From Algibacter miyuki (GTDB lineage: Bacteria > Bacteroidota > Bacteroidia > Flavobacteriales > Flavobacteriaceae): a stretch of DNA of 64,000 nt. The position numbers and the translations under genes were made by a program. Location of the stretch: positions 564,501 to 628,500 of the forward strand of contig NZ_JAUFQP010000013.1 of NCBI RefSeq assembly GCF_030409805.1. The letters run 5' to 3'. Below, piece by piece: positions 35,856 through 43,754 of this stretch. The number at the start of each line of letters is the position of its first letter. Position 1 is the stretch's first letter. The notes beneath the pieces were generated by a model. That model saw only the letters and a list, made by a program, of their open reading frames with translations. It was not told the origin of the DNA and ran no database searches.

Positions 35856-36009
35856 GGGCATTTCCCTGCGGGTCGGGCTTTCCGCTATATCTTTTTGTAA
35901 AGCATCCCGTTTATCTCAAATTTAAACCTTTTTATAAAATAATTCATAAATCTAGAAATTAGTAAAATGTACTTTTACAAAAAGGATGCCGCATCAATCC
36001 CTAATGCGC
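35856..36009 (-). ncRNA. Dispersed structured element, copy C (minus strand)
   Basis: Read on the minus strand it opens GCGCATTAGGGATTGATGC and ends CGACCCGCAGGGAAATGCCC. GCATT (36007-36003) pairs with AATGC (35862-35858). The third base pair is A-T where copies A and B have G-C: a compensatory change. An 11-bp inner stem CTTTTTGTAAA/TTTACAAAAAG encloses a longer AT-rich insert. It shares GATATAGCGGAAAGCCCGAC with copy A (GATATAGTGAAAAGCGCGAC). Confidence 0.65.
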
Positions 36010-36099
36010 TTATCTGCAAAGCTTCAGCATAAAACAACAATTATTAGAAGTTTATGTAACAAGTTCAGTCCTAAATTCGGCAAAAGCAAAAGCTTTCAC

Positions 36100-36107
36100 T
36101 ATTTTTG
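36100..36107 (+). promoter_or_regulatory. -7 element of rlmN
   Basis: TATTTTTG ending 7 bp before ATG 36115, implying a nearly leaderless transcript and excluding the upstream in-frame ATG at 35986, which lies inside copy C. Confidence 0.45.
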
Positions 36108-36114
36108 CAACCAA

Positions 36115-37155
36115 ATGGAAAACAAGAAAAAAGACATACGCGCATTAACCAAAGAACAATTAAGAAATTTCTTTGTAGAACAAGGCGATAAAGCCTTTAG
36201 AGGTAATCAAGTTTACGAGTGGCTTTGGCAAAAATCGGCTTACAGCTTCGAAGATATGACAAACGTATCTAAAGAAACACGCCAAATGCTCGAAGACAAT
36301 TTTGTAATTAATCACATTAAAGTAGATACCATGCAACGCAGTAGCGATGGTACAGTTAAAAATGCGGTACGTTTACACGATGGATTAATTGTAGAGTCGG
36401 TTTTAATTCCAACAAAAACAAGAACCACAGCCTGTGTTTCTAGTCAAGTAGGCTGTAGTTTAGATTGTAAGTTCTGTGCAACCTCACGTTTAAAACGTAT
36501 GCGTAACTTAAATCCTGACGAAATTTACGATCAAGTTGTAGCAATCGACAACGAAAGTCGTTTATATCATGATCGCCCTTTAAGTAACATTGTGTTTATG
36601 GGGATGGGAGAACCGCTGATGAACTATAATAACGTAATTAAGGCTATCGACAAAATTACATCTACAGATGGCTTAGGCATGTCGCCAAAACGAATTACGG
36701 TATCCACATCTGGCGTTCCAAAAATGATTAGGAAAATGGCTGATGATGAGGTTAAATTCAATCTAGCAGTGTCATTACATTCTGCTATTGATGAGGTGCG
36801 CACGAAAATTATGCCTTTTAACGAAACTTTTCCGCTTAAAGATTTAAAAGAATCCTTAGAATATTGGTATTTAAAAACTAATCGAAAAATTAGCTACGAA
36901 TATGTGGTTTGGAAGGGGATTAACGATAGTAAAAAGGATATTGATGCCTTTGTTCAGTTTTGTAAATATGTACCATGTAAGGTCAATATTATTGAATATA
37001 ACCCGATTGACGATGGCGAATTTCAGCAAGCTTCAAACGAGGCTTTAGATAATTATATTAACGCTTTAGAACAAAACAGAATTGTAGTTAATGTACGCCG
37101 AAGTCGTGGTAAAGATATTGATGCGGCCTGCGGCCAATTAGCAAACAAAAGTTAG
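36115..37155 (+). CDS. rlmN: 23S rRNA/tRNA adenine C2-methyltransferase, radical SAM
   Basis: Methylates A2503 of 23S rRNA and A37 of some tRNAs. With the start at 36115 it has 346 residues. The radical-SAM cluster is C114-x3-C118-x2-C121 (CSLDCKFC), FMGMGEPLMNYN follows near residue 161, and the catalytic C-terminal Cys339 is in DAACGQLA. The open frame extends 43 codons upstream, but those residues are not family-like and run into a repeat, so the shorter form is right. Confidence 0.96.
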   Translation: MENKKKDIRALTKEQLRNFFVEQGDKAFRGNQVYEWLWQKSAYSFEDMTNVSKETRQMLEDNFVINHIKVDTMQRSSDGTVKNAVRLHDGLIVESVLIPTKTRTTACVSSQVGCSLDCKFCATSRLKRMRNLNPDEIYDQVVAIDNESRLYHDRPLSNIVFMGMGEPLMNYNNVIKAIDKITSTDGLGMSPKRITVSTSGVPKMIRKMADDEVKFNLAVSLHSAIDEVRTKIMPFNETFPLKDLKESLEYWYLKTNRKISYEYVVWKGINDSKKDIDAFVQFCKYVPCKVNIIEYNPIDDGEFQQASNEALDNYINALEQNRIVVNVRRSRGKDIDAACGQLANKS

Positions 37156-37197
37156 CAGTTTTGCAGTAAAATATTTAATATATAGCATTGTAAAACT

Positions 37198-37205
37198 TAT
37201 ATTTG
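37198..37205 (+). promoter_or_regulatory. -7 element of the polyprenyl synthase gene
   Basis: TATATTTG, exact TAnnTTTG, 20 bp before the TTG start at 37226. A -33 box at normal distance is not evident. Confidence 0.45.
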
Positions 37206-37225
37206 AATTCACTTAATCTTAGTCC

Positions 37226-38203
37226 TTGAAAATAGTAGAACAAATAAAGCAACCCATCGCTTACGAAATGGATCTTTTCGAGCAAAAGTTCCAGCTGTCT
37301 ATGGCGAGTAAAGTGGCTTTGCTTAACCGAATTACACATTATATTGTAAACAGAAAAGGGAAGCAAATGCGCCCTATGTTTGTGTTTTTAGTATCTAAAA
37401 TGGTATCGAATGGCGAGGTGAGCGAGCGTACCTATCGTGGCGCTTCGGTTATCGAATTAATTCATACGGCCACATTGGTACATGATGATGTGGTGGATGA
37501 TAGTAACCGCCGTCGTGGTTTCTTCTCCGTAAATGCTCTTTGGAAGAATAAAATAGCCGTATTAATTGGTGATTATTTACTCTCTAAAGGACTATTACTT
37601 TCTATTGATAATAATGATTTCGATTTACTAAAAATCATATCTATTGCCGTTCGTGAGATGAGCGAAGGAGAACTTCTTCAAATTGAAAAAGCTAGAAAAT
37701 TAGATATTACAGAAGCTGTGTATTATGAGATTATTCGTCAAAAAACAGCCACTTTAATTGCGGCTTGTTGTAGTTTAGGGGCTGCTTCTGTTAAGCCTGA
37801 ATCGGAACATGTGGAAACCATGCGTAAATTCGGAGAACTTATCGGTATGGCTTTTCAAATTAAAGATGATTTATTCGATTATAGTGATGCGCAAATAGGG
37901 AAGCCTACAGGCATCGATATTAAAGAACAAAAAATGACATTACCTTTGATTTATGTGTTAAATCAAGCTTCTAAAAAAGATAAGAAATGGCTTATCAATT
38001 CAATTAAAAATCATAATAAAGACACCAAACGTGTCAAAGAAGTTATTGGGTTTGTAAAAGATAACGGAGGTTTAGATTACGCCATAGACAAAATGAAAGG
38101 ATATCAAATGGAGGCTCTAGAACTTCTTGCGAAATATCCAGAATCCGACTATAAAAATTCATTAAAATTAATGGTGAATTACGTTATAGACCGTAAAAAA
38201 TAA
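37226..38203 (+). CDS. Polyprenyl (trans-isoprenyl) diphosphate synthase
   Basis: Head-to-tail condensation of IPP onto allylic diphosphates, probably making the octaprenyl/menaquinone side chain. The first aspartate-rich motif DDVVDD is at residues 87-92 and the second, FQIKDDLFDY, near 213-222; GKQMRPMFVFLVSKM lies near 45. At 325 residues it is full length. It starts with TTG: the residues MKIVEQIKQPIAYEMDLFEQK are family-like right from this codon, and no ATG precedes the conserved part. It converges with 38213 after 9 bp. Confidence 0.92.
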   Translation: MKIVEQIKQPIAYEMDLFEQKFQLSMASKVALLNRITHYIVNRKGKQMRPMFVFLVSKMVSNGEVSERTYRGASVIELIHTATLVHDDVVDDSNRRRGFFSVNALWKNKIAVLIGDYLLSKGLLLSIDNNDFDLLKIISIAVREMSEGELLQIEKARKLDITEAVYYEIIRQKTATLIAACCSLGAASVKPESEHVETMRKFGELIGMAFQIKDDLFDYSDAQIGKPTGIDIKEQKMTLPLIYVLNQASKKDKKWLINSIKNHNKDTKRVKEVIGFVKDNGGLDYAIDKMKGYQMEALELLAKYPESDYKNSLKLMVNYVIDRKK

Positions 38204-38212
38204 ACCACAATA

Positions 38213-39196
38213 TTATTGTTGCTGCTGTTGTTGCTGTTGGTGATTTTGTTTAAGACTTTCACTTTTTTGAATTTTAGCTAAACTACGTTTGTAGCTATTT
38301 GCTTTTTCGGCATCTATAGCCTTGTCAATATCATTAGAGCTGTTGTCTGATTTACTCGTTTTAACAGAAACTTTTACTTGCATCTCGGCTTCTACATTGC
38401 CTTTAAAAACACCTTTAACAGGCGAGCAATCACTATAATCTCTTCCTATAGCTAAGCGCACATGGTTTTCGTTTGCAATAGCGTTGTTTGTAGGGTCGAA
38501 ACCTAACCATCCATAAAACGGAATATAAGCTTCAATCCAAGCATGTGTAGCGCCTTCTCCACGTGTAATTTCGTCATTCGGACAAATGTAACCACTAACA
38601 TAGCGTGCCGGAATACCAAGCATTTTTATCATACGTAGTAATACGTTGGTAAAATCTTGACATACACCAGCTTTTAACTCCCATGCTTCTTCTAAAGGCG
38701 TTTTTACATTGGTTACGCCTGGTTTGTAATCGAAATTGTTATGAACATATTCGCTAAGTGTTAATACGGCTTGAAAAGGCGATTTGGTTTTTAGCATAAG
38801 ATCTAAAATAATATCTTCAATATCTTGGCTGCCAGCAAATGGTTTATGGGCTGTAAAATCAATAAAATCAATCGTGTTTCTTATCCGTTTTAGCTCCGTC
38901 CATTGAGCTGTTTTTTCAACAGTGTCTTCAGGAATAAGTTTGGGAGATGTTACCACTTCTATTTCCGAAATAATGTTTAATTCGTTATGTGGTTCCGTAA
39001 TCATGAAGGTACCAACACGGTTATTGTAAAAATCGTAAAATGTTTCAATAAACGGGTTATTGGTAACGCCTATAAGGTGCGATGTTACTTTTTGATAATC
39101 GTCATTAATAGGGTGTAAACGTGTTAAGGTTGCACCATCGATAACGTTAGCACTATAATTGTATTTTGTAATATGTTTAATGAAAAATGTAGCCAT
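38213..39196 (-). CDS. Transglutaminase-like protein with C-terminal polyglutamine
   Basis: A cytoplasmic transglutaminase-like cysteine protease of 327 residues. An N-terminal beta domain (FFIKHITKYNYSANVIDGAT) precedes the catalytic core with Cys in AGVCQDFTNVLLRMIKMLGIP near residue 178, His in GATHAWIEAY near 214 and Asp in GFDPTNN. The C-terminal tail is Lys/Ser-rich and ends in eight consecutive Gln encoded by a CAA/CAG repeat. It is the last gene of the ATP-grasp/alpha-E/transglutaminase trio, 15 bp after the alpha-E gene. In such clusters it is predicted to cut or transfer peptide tags; this is not established. Confidence 0.9.
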   Translation of the reverse strand: MATFFIKHITKYNYSANVIDGATLTRLHPINDDYQKVTSHLIGVTNNPFIETFYDFYNNRVGTFMITEPHNELNIISEIEVVTSPKLIPEDTVEKTAQWTELKRIRNTIDFIDFTAHKPFAGSQDIEDIILDLMLKTKSPFQAVLTLSEYVHNNFDYKPGVTNVKTPLEEAWELKAGVCQDFTNVLLRMIKMLGIPARYVSGYICPNDEITRGEGATHAWIEAYIPFYGWLGFDPTNNAIANENHVRLAIGRDYSDCSPVKGVFKGNVEAEMQVKVSVKTSKSDNSSNDIDKAIDAEKANSYKRSLAKIQKSESLKQNHQQQQQQQQ

Positions 39197-39211
39197 AATG
39201 AAAAATGTAAA

Positions 39212-40135
39212 TCAATTATTAGAATTGTAAACAGCATTAATATTGGACGAGATATTACTAATATCTTCCTTTATACCATTTATGAAATTATTTAAACCTT
39301 GGCTGTTAATATTTTCAATAGTGGTGTATTTTATAGAACTTTCAAGTTTTCCGATTAAAAAATCTAAATTGTTTTTTTCAAGCTCGTTAGTTTCAATTAA
39401 GCGATCAATATGTCTGCTAAGTTTGTTAACACAGTAAAAAACAGATCGAGGAAAAAGATCGTCTTGAAAAACCATGCTAATCACGTGTTCCTCGTTAAAG
39501 GTTGATTTATGCTTTTTTAAATAAAGCTGATAACCTCCAATGGATAACAATAGATTTTTCCAGTAAAAACTTTGTTCTAAGCTATCGGAAGTATTCCCGA
39601 TTTCTGTAAGTTTAAGTGAGGTGAAATCGGCAATTAAGTTTACACGTTCTAAGAATTTCCCAACATTCATAAAGTAATATGATGTGCCACGTTCTTGTGT
39701 AATATCAGTTGTGCCATTATATATTAAATGGTGCTTACGTAGGTCTTCTAGGAACTGGACAGGATCTTCTTCACCTAATTTTTCGCGTAAATTTTTGTTC
39801 GTTAAAAACAAGTAATAATTATTAACACACAACCAAAGTTCTCGTGAAATATGCTCCTGAACACTGCGGGCATTTTCTCTTGCTTTAGTAACTAAGTTCA
39901 CTATGGAATTAGAGTTGTTGGTATTAAATACCATAAAATCGATGCACTCTATGGCATCTTCTGTGTAGTATTCGTTATCAAATGCGGTAAAATTTTTCAT
40001 GATTGGCGTCCAAGAAAATAACTCGGGCGAATCTTGATTGGCTGATAAATTCACCTTAAGCAAACTTAAAATACCACTTCCCCGTTCCATATATCTATCT
40101 AACCAAATAAGATTATTTGCTACTCTACTTAACAT
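39212..40135 (-). CDS. Alpha-E domain protein
   Basis: An all-helical protein of 307 residues starting MLSRVANNLIWLDRYMERG, the hallmark of the alpha-E (DUF403) family, with many conserved Glu/Arg residues such as NAVYNSNN-ending amphipathic helices and RENARSVQEHISRELW near residue 86. The family is predicted to work with circularly permuted ATP-grasp ligases in making peptides or amides. It is directly downstream of that ligase here (22 bp). No biochemical reaction is known. Confidence 0.93.
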   Translation of the reverse strand: MLSRVANNLIWLDRYMERGSGILSLLKVNLSANQDSPELFSWTPIMKNFTAFDNEYYTEDAIECIDFMVFNTNNSNSIVNLVTKARENARSVQEHISRELWLCVNNYYLFLTNKNLREKLGEEDPVQFLEDLRKHHLIYNGTTDITQERGTSYYFMNVGKFLERVNLIADFTSLKLTEIGNTSDSLEQSFYWKNLLLSIGGYQLYLKKHKSTFNEEHVISMVFQDDLFPRSVFYCVNKLSRHIDRLIETNELEKNNLDFLIGKLESSIKYTTIENINSQGLNNFINGIKEDISNISSNINAVYNSNN

Positions 40136-40157
40136 ACGTATTTATTTTTTTTGAAAA

Positions 40158-41597
40158 TTATTCTAAAACCCAAGTATCTTTACTGCCGCCACCTTGTGAA
40201 CTATTTACAACGAGCGATCCTTTTTTAAGCGCAACTCTGGTTAATCCACCAGGACAAATATCAATGCCATCGCGACCAGAAAGAGCAAAAGGCCTTAAAT
40301 CGATACAGCGTGGTGATAATTTACCATCGATGTAGCATGGCGCAGTTGAAAGTCTTAAAATAGGCTGAGCTATAAAATTTTCAGGTTTTTTCTTAACAGT
40401 ATTTAAGTAATCTTCTATTTCTTCAGGTGTGGCTTCGTGGCCCATAAGCATACCGTAACCACCACTACCATCGGTTTTTTTAATAACCATGTCTTTTATG
40501 TTTTTGGTAACATAAGCCAACTCGTCTGGTCGTCCTAATTGGTAGGTTTCAATGTTTTTTAGAAGTGGTTCTTCATCTAAATAATATTTTATCATGTCTG
40601 GAACATAAATATAAATGGCTTTATCATCGGCAATTCCAGTACCTGGCGCATTTACAATATTTACATTGCCTTTGCGGTAAGCGGCCATAATGCCGGCAAC
40701 GCCAAGAACACTTTTTTCATTAAACTCAAGGGGGTCTAAATAATCATCATCTACACGTCTATAAATAACATCCACTTGTTTTAAACCGTTAGTGGTTTTC
40801 ATGTAAACAAAATGATTTTTAACAACCAAGTCACTACCTTCAACTAATTCAATCCCCATTAATCGGGCAAGAGTTGTATGTTCGTAATAGGCAGAATTGT
40901 AAATACCTGGAGTTAATAAAACAACATTAGGATTGCTGTTATAAGAAAGTTCTTTGAGCTTTTTGTATAGTAAGTTAGGATAATTAGAAACCGAGCGTAC
41001 TTTGTTTTTTGGAAGAATTCCAGGAAATAATCGTTTAGATATCTCACGGTTTTCTAACATATAACTTACACCTGAGGGGGTTCTTAAGTTATCTTCTAGC
41101 ACATAAAACTCGCCATCGTTATTCCGTATTAAATCGACTCCGGAAATATGAACATAAATATCGTGAGGTACTTTTACGCCTTTCATTTCGCGTAAAAAAT
41201 TTGGACACGAGTATATTAATTCACCAGGAATTATACCGTCTTTTATAATAAATTGATCATTATAAATATCTTTAATAAATAAGTTTAAAGCTTTTAGACG
41301 CTGTTTAATACCGGCTTCAATTTTTTGCCACTCATCGGCCGTTATTATTCTTGGTACAATATCAAAAGGGAATATCTTTTCAATACCTTCGTTATCATTA
41401 TACACCGTAAATGTAACGCCTTGACTCATAAATAACTGCTTTGCAAGATCTTCTTTTATAGTCAGTTTTTCTGGCGTTGTGTTTTCTAAGTATTTAATGA
41501 AACCTTCGTATTGCGATCGAAATTCGGCACTGTCGTTGTACATTTCGTCCCAGGTACTAGCTAGTTTATCGTAAGTAGAGAATAAGTTGTTGTTCAT
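40158..41597 (-). CDS. Circularly permuted type 2 ATP-grasp ligase
   Basis: A 479-residue member of the DUF404/DUF407 group. NYPNLLYKKLKELS, VLLTPGIYNSAYYEHTTLAR near residue 224, NAPGTGIADDKAIYIYVPDMI near 315 and VIKKTDGSGGYGMLMG near 383 are landmarks of the permuted ATP-grasp fold; RCIDLRPFALSG and a C-terminal NSSQGGGSKDTWVLE complete it. Known members are predicted amide-bond ligases. It is first in a three-gene minus-strand operon with alpha-E and transglutaminase genes. The peptide product or target protein is unknown. Confidence 0.93.
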   Translation of the reverse strand: MNNNLFSTYDKLASTWDEMYNDSAEFRSQYEGFIKYLENTTPEKLTIKEDLAKQLFMSQGVTFTVYNDNEGIEKIFPFDIVPRIITADEWQKIEAGIKQRLKALNLFIKDIYNDQFIIKDGIIPGELIYSCPNFLREMKGVKVPHDIYVHISGVDLIRNNDGEFYVLEDNLRTPSGVSYMLENREISKRLFPGILPKNKVRSVSNYPNLLYKKLKELSYNSNPNVVLLTPGIYNSAYYEHTTLARLMGIELVEGSDLVVKNHFVYMKTTNGLKQVDVIYRRVDDDYLDPLEFNEKSVLGVAGIMAAYRKGNVNIVNAPGTGIADDKAIYIYVPDMIKYYLDEEPLLKNIETYQLGRPDELAYVTKNIKDMVIKKTDGSGGYGMLMGHEATPEEIEDYLNTVKKKPENFIAQPILRLSTAPCYIDGKLSPRCIDLRPFALSGRDGIDICPGGLTRVALKKGSLVVNSSQGGGSKDTWVLE

Positions 41598-41616
41598 ATT
41601 GTTTCAAGGATATGGT

Positions 41617-41624
41617 CAAATATA
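41617..41624 (-). promoter_or_regulatory. -7 element of the ATP-grasp operon
   Basis: On the minus strand TATATTTG, 19 bp before the start codon at 41597. The 373-bp gap 41598-41970 is very AT-rich; apart from this and the element at 41958 I see only a short CGTCGTTATCACGGCAG GC-richer patch and no gene. Confidence 0.45.
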
Positions 41625-41957
41625 ACGATTAGTTAAAAAATATCTATTCTTTTAGGATTATAACTAAGTAAAATTCATCATTTATTAGTTTTTGTTAGAA
41701 AATGTATAGTTTTTTAACTTTAATTAATTTTTTTGAAGTCTAATTTTACGAGTTAAATAATTTAAGATTCGAAAAGTTAATAAAAATTATGACAATTTAG
41801 TGGGCTAAATCAATTATTTAAAAATAACTTAATGTAGAAGAAAGTTTTTTATTACAACAACGTCGTTATCACGGCAGTAAAAAAATCTAGTTTTTGTTGA
41901 AGCGGTAATCTTAATGTTTTTTTATTAATTATTAAGCGTGTTGTTTTAGTAATTCTT

Positions 41958-41965
41958 TATTTTTG
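41958..41965 (+). promoter_or_regulatory. -7 element of the SprT-like gene
   Basis: TATTTTTG just 5 bp before the ATG at 41971. A TTG occurs 14 bp upstream, shorter than the normal spacing. Confidence 0.4.
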
Positions 41966-41970
41966 TAATA

Positions 41971-42564
41971 ATGTTAAACCTACTTAAAGACTACATACCT
42001 AATACCGCGCTTAATCAAGTTTTAAAACTGTTAGAACACGATAATTTGGCGGTTAAAATAAAAAATGAACGTAAAACGCGACATGGTGATTATAGGCAAA
42101 TGCCTAACGGAAAACATCAAATAACCATAAATTCTAATTTGAATGTTTATCGGTTTTTAATTACACTTATTCATGAAATAGCACATTTTGATACCTATAA
42201 AACCTACGGGAAAAATATAAAACCCCATGGTGTGGAGTGGAAATACACTTTTAAGCATTTAATGTTACCATTTTTAAATCCTGAAATTTTTCCTAACGAT
42301 TTGTTGCCTCTTTTAGCTAGACATTTTAAAAACCCAAAGGCATCGAGTGATACTGATACCGATTTAGCCTATGCATTAAAGCAGTTTGATGCGCCTAATA
42401 ATAAGCACTATGTTTTTGAAGTACCAGCAGGAAGTACTTTTAAATTATATAATGGTCGGGTTTTTAAAATGGTAAAAAAGAGGGTGAAACGCTTTGAGTG
42501 TGTTGAAATTAAAACAGGAAGGTTATATTTGTTTAATCCTAACGCAGAAGTTGAGTTGGTTTAA
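41971..42564 (+). CDS. SprT-like zinc metalloprotein
   Basis: A 197-residue cytosolic protein with the zinc motif HEIAH at residues 68-72 (TLIHEIAHFDTY) and a downstream HGVEWKYTFKHLM segment, as in SprT/Spartan-like domains. The C-terminal part (FEVPAGSTFKLYNGRVFKMVKKRVKRFECV) is a small beta domain usual in flavobacterial members and lacks the Cys-rich zinc ribbon of E. coli SprT. It may be a protease; the substrate is unknown. It is followed by a mannose pathway gene after 89 bp. Confidence 0.88.
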   Translation: MLNLLKDYIPNTALNQVLKLLEHDNLAVKIKNERKTRHGDYRQMPNGKHQITINSNLNVYRFLITLIHEIAHFDTYKTYGKNIKPHGVEWKYTFKHLMLPFLNPEIFPNDLLPLLARHFKNPKASSDTDTDLAYALKQFDAPNNKHYVFEVPAGSTFKLYNGRVFKMVKKRVKRFECVEIKTGRLYLFNPNAEVELV

Positions 42565-42653
42565 GTCTTAAACATATAAGGCGGCACCATATGTCAACAA
42601 TAGATGAAAACTTGAGTAGCAATTGAGTTTTTATCGAAATAAAAAGATAAAGT

Positions 42654-43724
42654 ATGAATAAAAATTATTACGCCATATTAATGGCAGGTGGAGTTGGATC
42701 TCGATTTTGGCCAGTAAGTACAAGTGAATTCCCAAAACAGTTTCACGATATGCTGGGCACTGGAGATACGTTAATACAGAAAACATTTCAACGTTTATCC
42801 ATGTTAATCCCGAAAGAAAACATTTATATTTTAACAAACGAACGTTACAACGATTTAGTTTTAGAGCAGCTTCCCGAAGTGACTCAAAAACAAGTGGTTT
42901 TAGAGCCTGCCATGCGTAATACAGCGCCTTGTATTTTGTTTGCATCTTTAAAAATTCAGAAAGAAAACCCAGACGCATTAATGATTGTTGCGCCAAGTGA
43001 TCATTGGATTGAGGATGAAAAAATATTTTCTAAAAATGTAGAAGAAGCTTTTAATTATTGCTCAGAAAATGATGCTTTAATGACGCTTGGAATTAAGCCA
43101 ACATTCCCTAATACCGGTTTTGGATATATTGAATTTGATGAGAAATCTTCTGATAGAATAAAGTCTGTAAATCAATTTCGAGAAAAACCAGATTACCAAA
43201 CAGCAAAAAGTTTTATAGAACAAGGTAACTTTTTATGGAATGCCGGAATATTTATGTGGAGCGTAAAGAGTGTTGTGCAAGCTTTTAAAAATAATCAACC
43301 CGAATTGTATCAATTGTTTGAATCTGGAATTCCGTCGTATAATACAGAACTTGAAGACGGCTTTATCAAAGAAAATTATCCTAAAGCTGAAAATATTTCA
43401 GTGGATTATGCACTTATGGAAAAATCGAATAATGTATTCGTTATAGGAGCAGAGTTTGATTGGAACGATCTTGGAACCTGGGGAAGTTTATACGATAAAC
43501 TAGATAAGGATAATAATAATAACGCCATTCTTAATGCCAACAATTTAGTTGAAAACGCCGAAGGAAACATGATTAGAACTCGTAAAGGAAAAACGGTTGT
43601 AGTCGATGGTTTAAACGATTATATTATTGTAGATAACGATGATACATTGCTTATTTATCCTAAAAAGAAAGAACAAGATATTAAACAAGTTTTACAGCGT
43701 CTTAATGAAAAGTACGATAATTAG
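42654..43724 (+). CDS. manC: Mannose-1-phosphate guanylyltransferase
   Basis: Makes GDP-mannose from GTP and mannose 1-phosphate for polysaccharide synthesis. The nucleotidyltransferase signature LMAGGVGSRFWPVSTSEFPKQF is near residues 8-29, APSDHWI near 112, PNTGFGYIEF near 147, and FDWNDLGTWGSLYDKL near 265. At 356 residues it lacks the phosphomannose isomerase domain of bifunctional ManC. In frame with DUF389 30 bp downstream; the two may be co-transcribed. Confidence 0.93.
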   Translation: MNKNYYAILMAGGVGSRFWPVSTSEFPKQFHDMLGTGDTLIQKTFQRLSMLIPKENIYILTNERYNDLVLEQLPEVTQKQVVLEPAMRNTAPCILFASLKIQKENPDALMIVAPSDHWIEDEKIFSKNVEEAFNYCSENDALMTLGIKPTFPNTGFGYIEFDEKSSDRIKSVNQFREKPDYQTAKSFIEQGNFLWNAGIFMWSVKSVVQAFKNNQPELYQLFESGIPSYNTELEDGFIKENYPKAENISVDYALMEKSNNVFVIGAEFDWNDLGTWGSLYDKLDKDNNNNAILNANNLVENAEGNMIRTRKGKTVVVDGLNDYIIVDNDDTLLIYPKKKEQDIKQVLQRLNEKYDN

Positions 43725-43754
43725 AAATTAAGTTTTTTTGAAAATTAATATAGC

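Noticed and set aside
35986-36114. Longer N-terminus of RlmN from the upstream ATG
   Set aside because: The extra 43 residues are not family-like, begin inside the dispersed element and precede a promoter -7 box; the start at 36115 gives a normal RlmN.
38213-38250. Direct repeat resembling a CRISPR or tandem locus
   Set aside because: It is a CAA/CAG trinucleotide run coding the Gln tail of the transglutaminase; there are no spacers.
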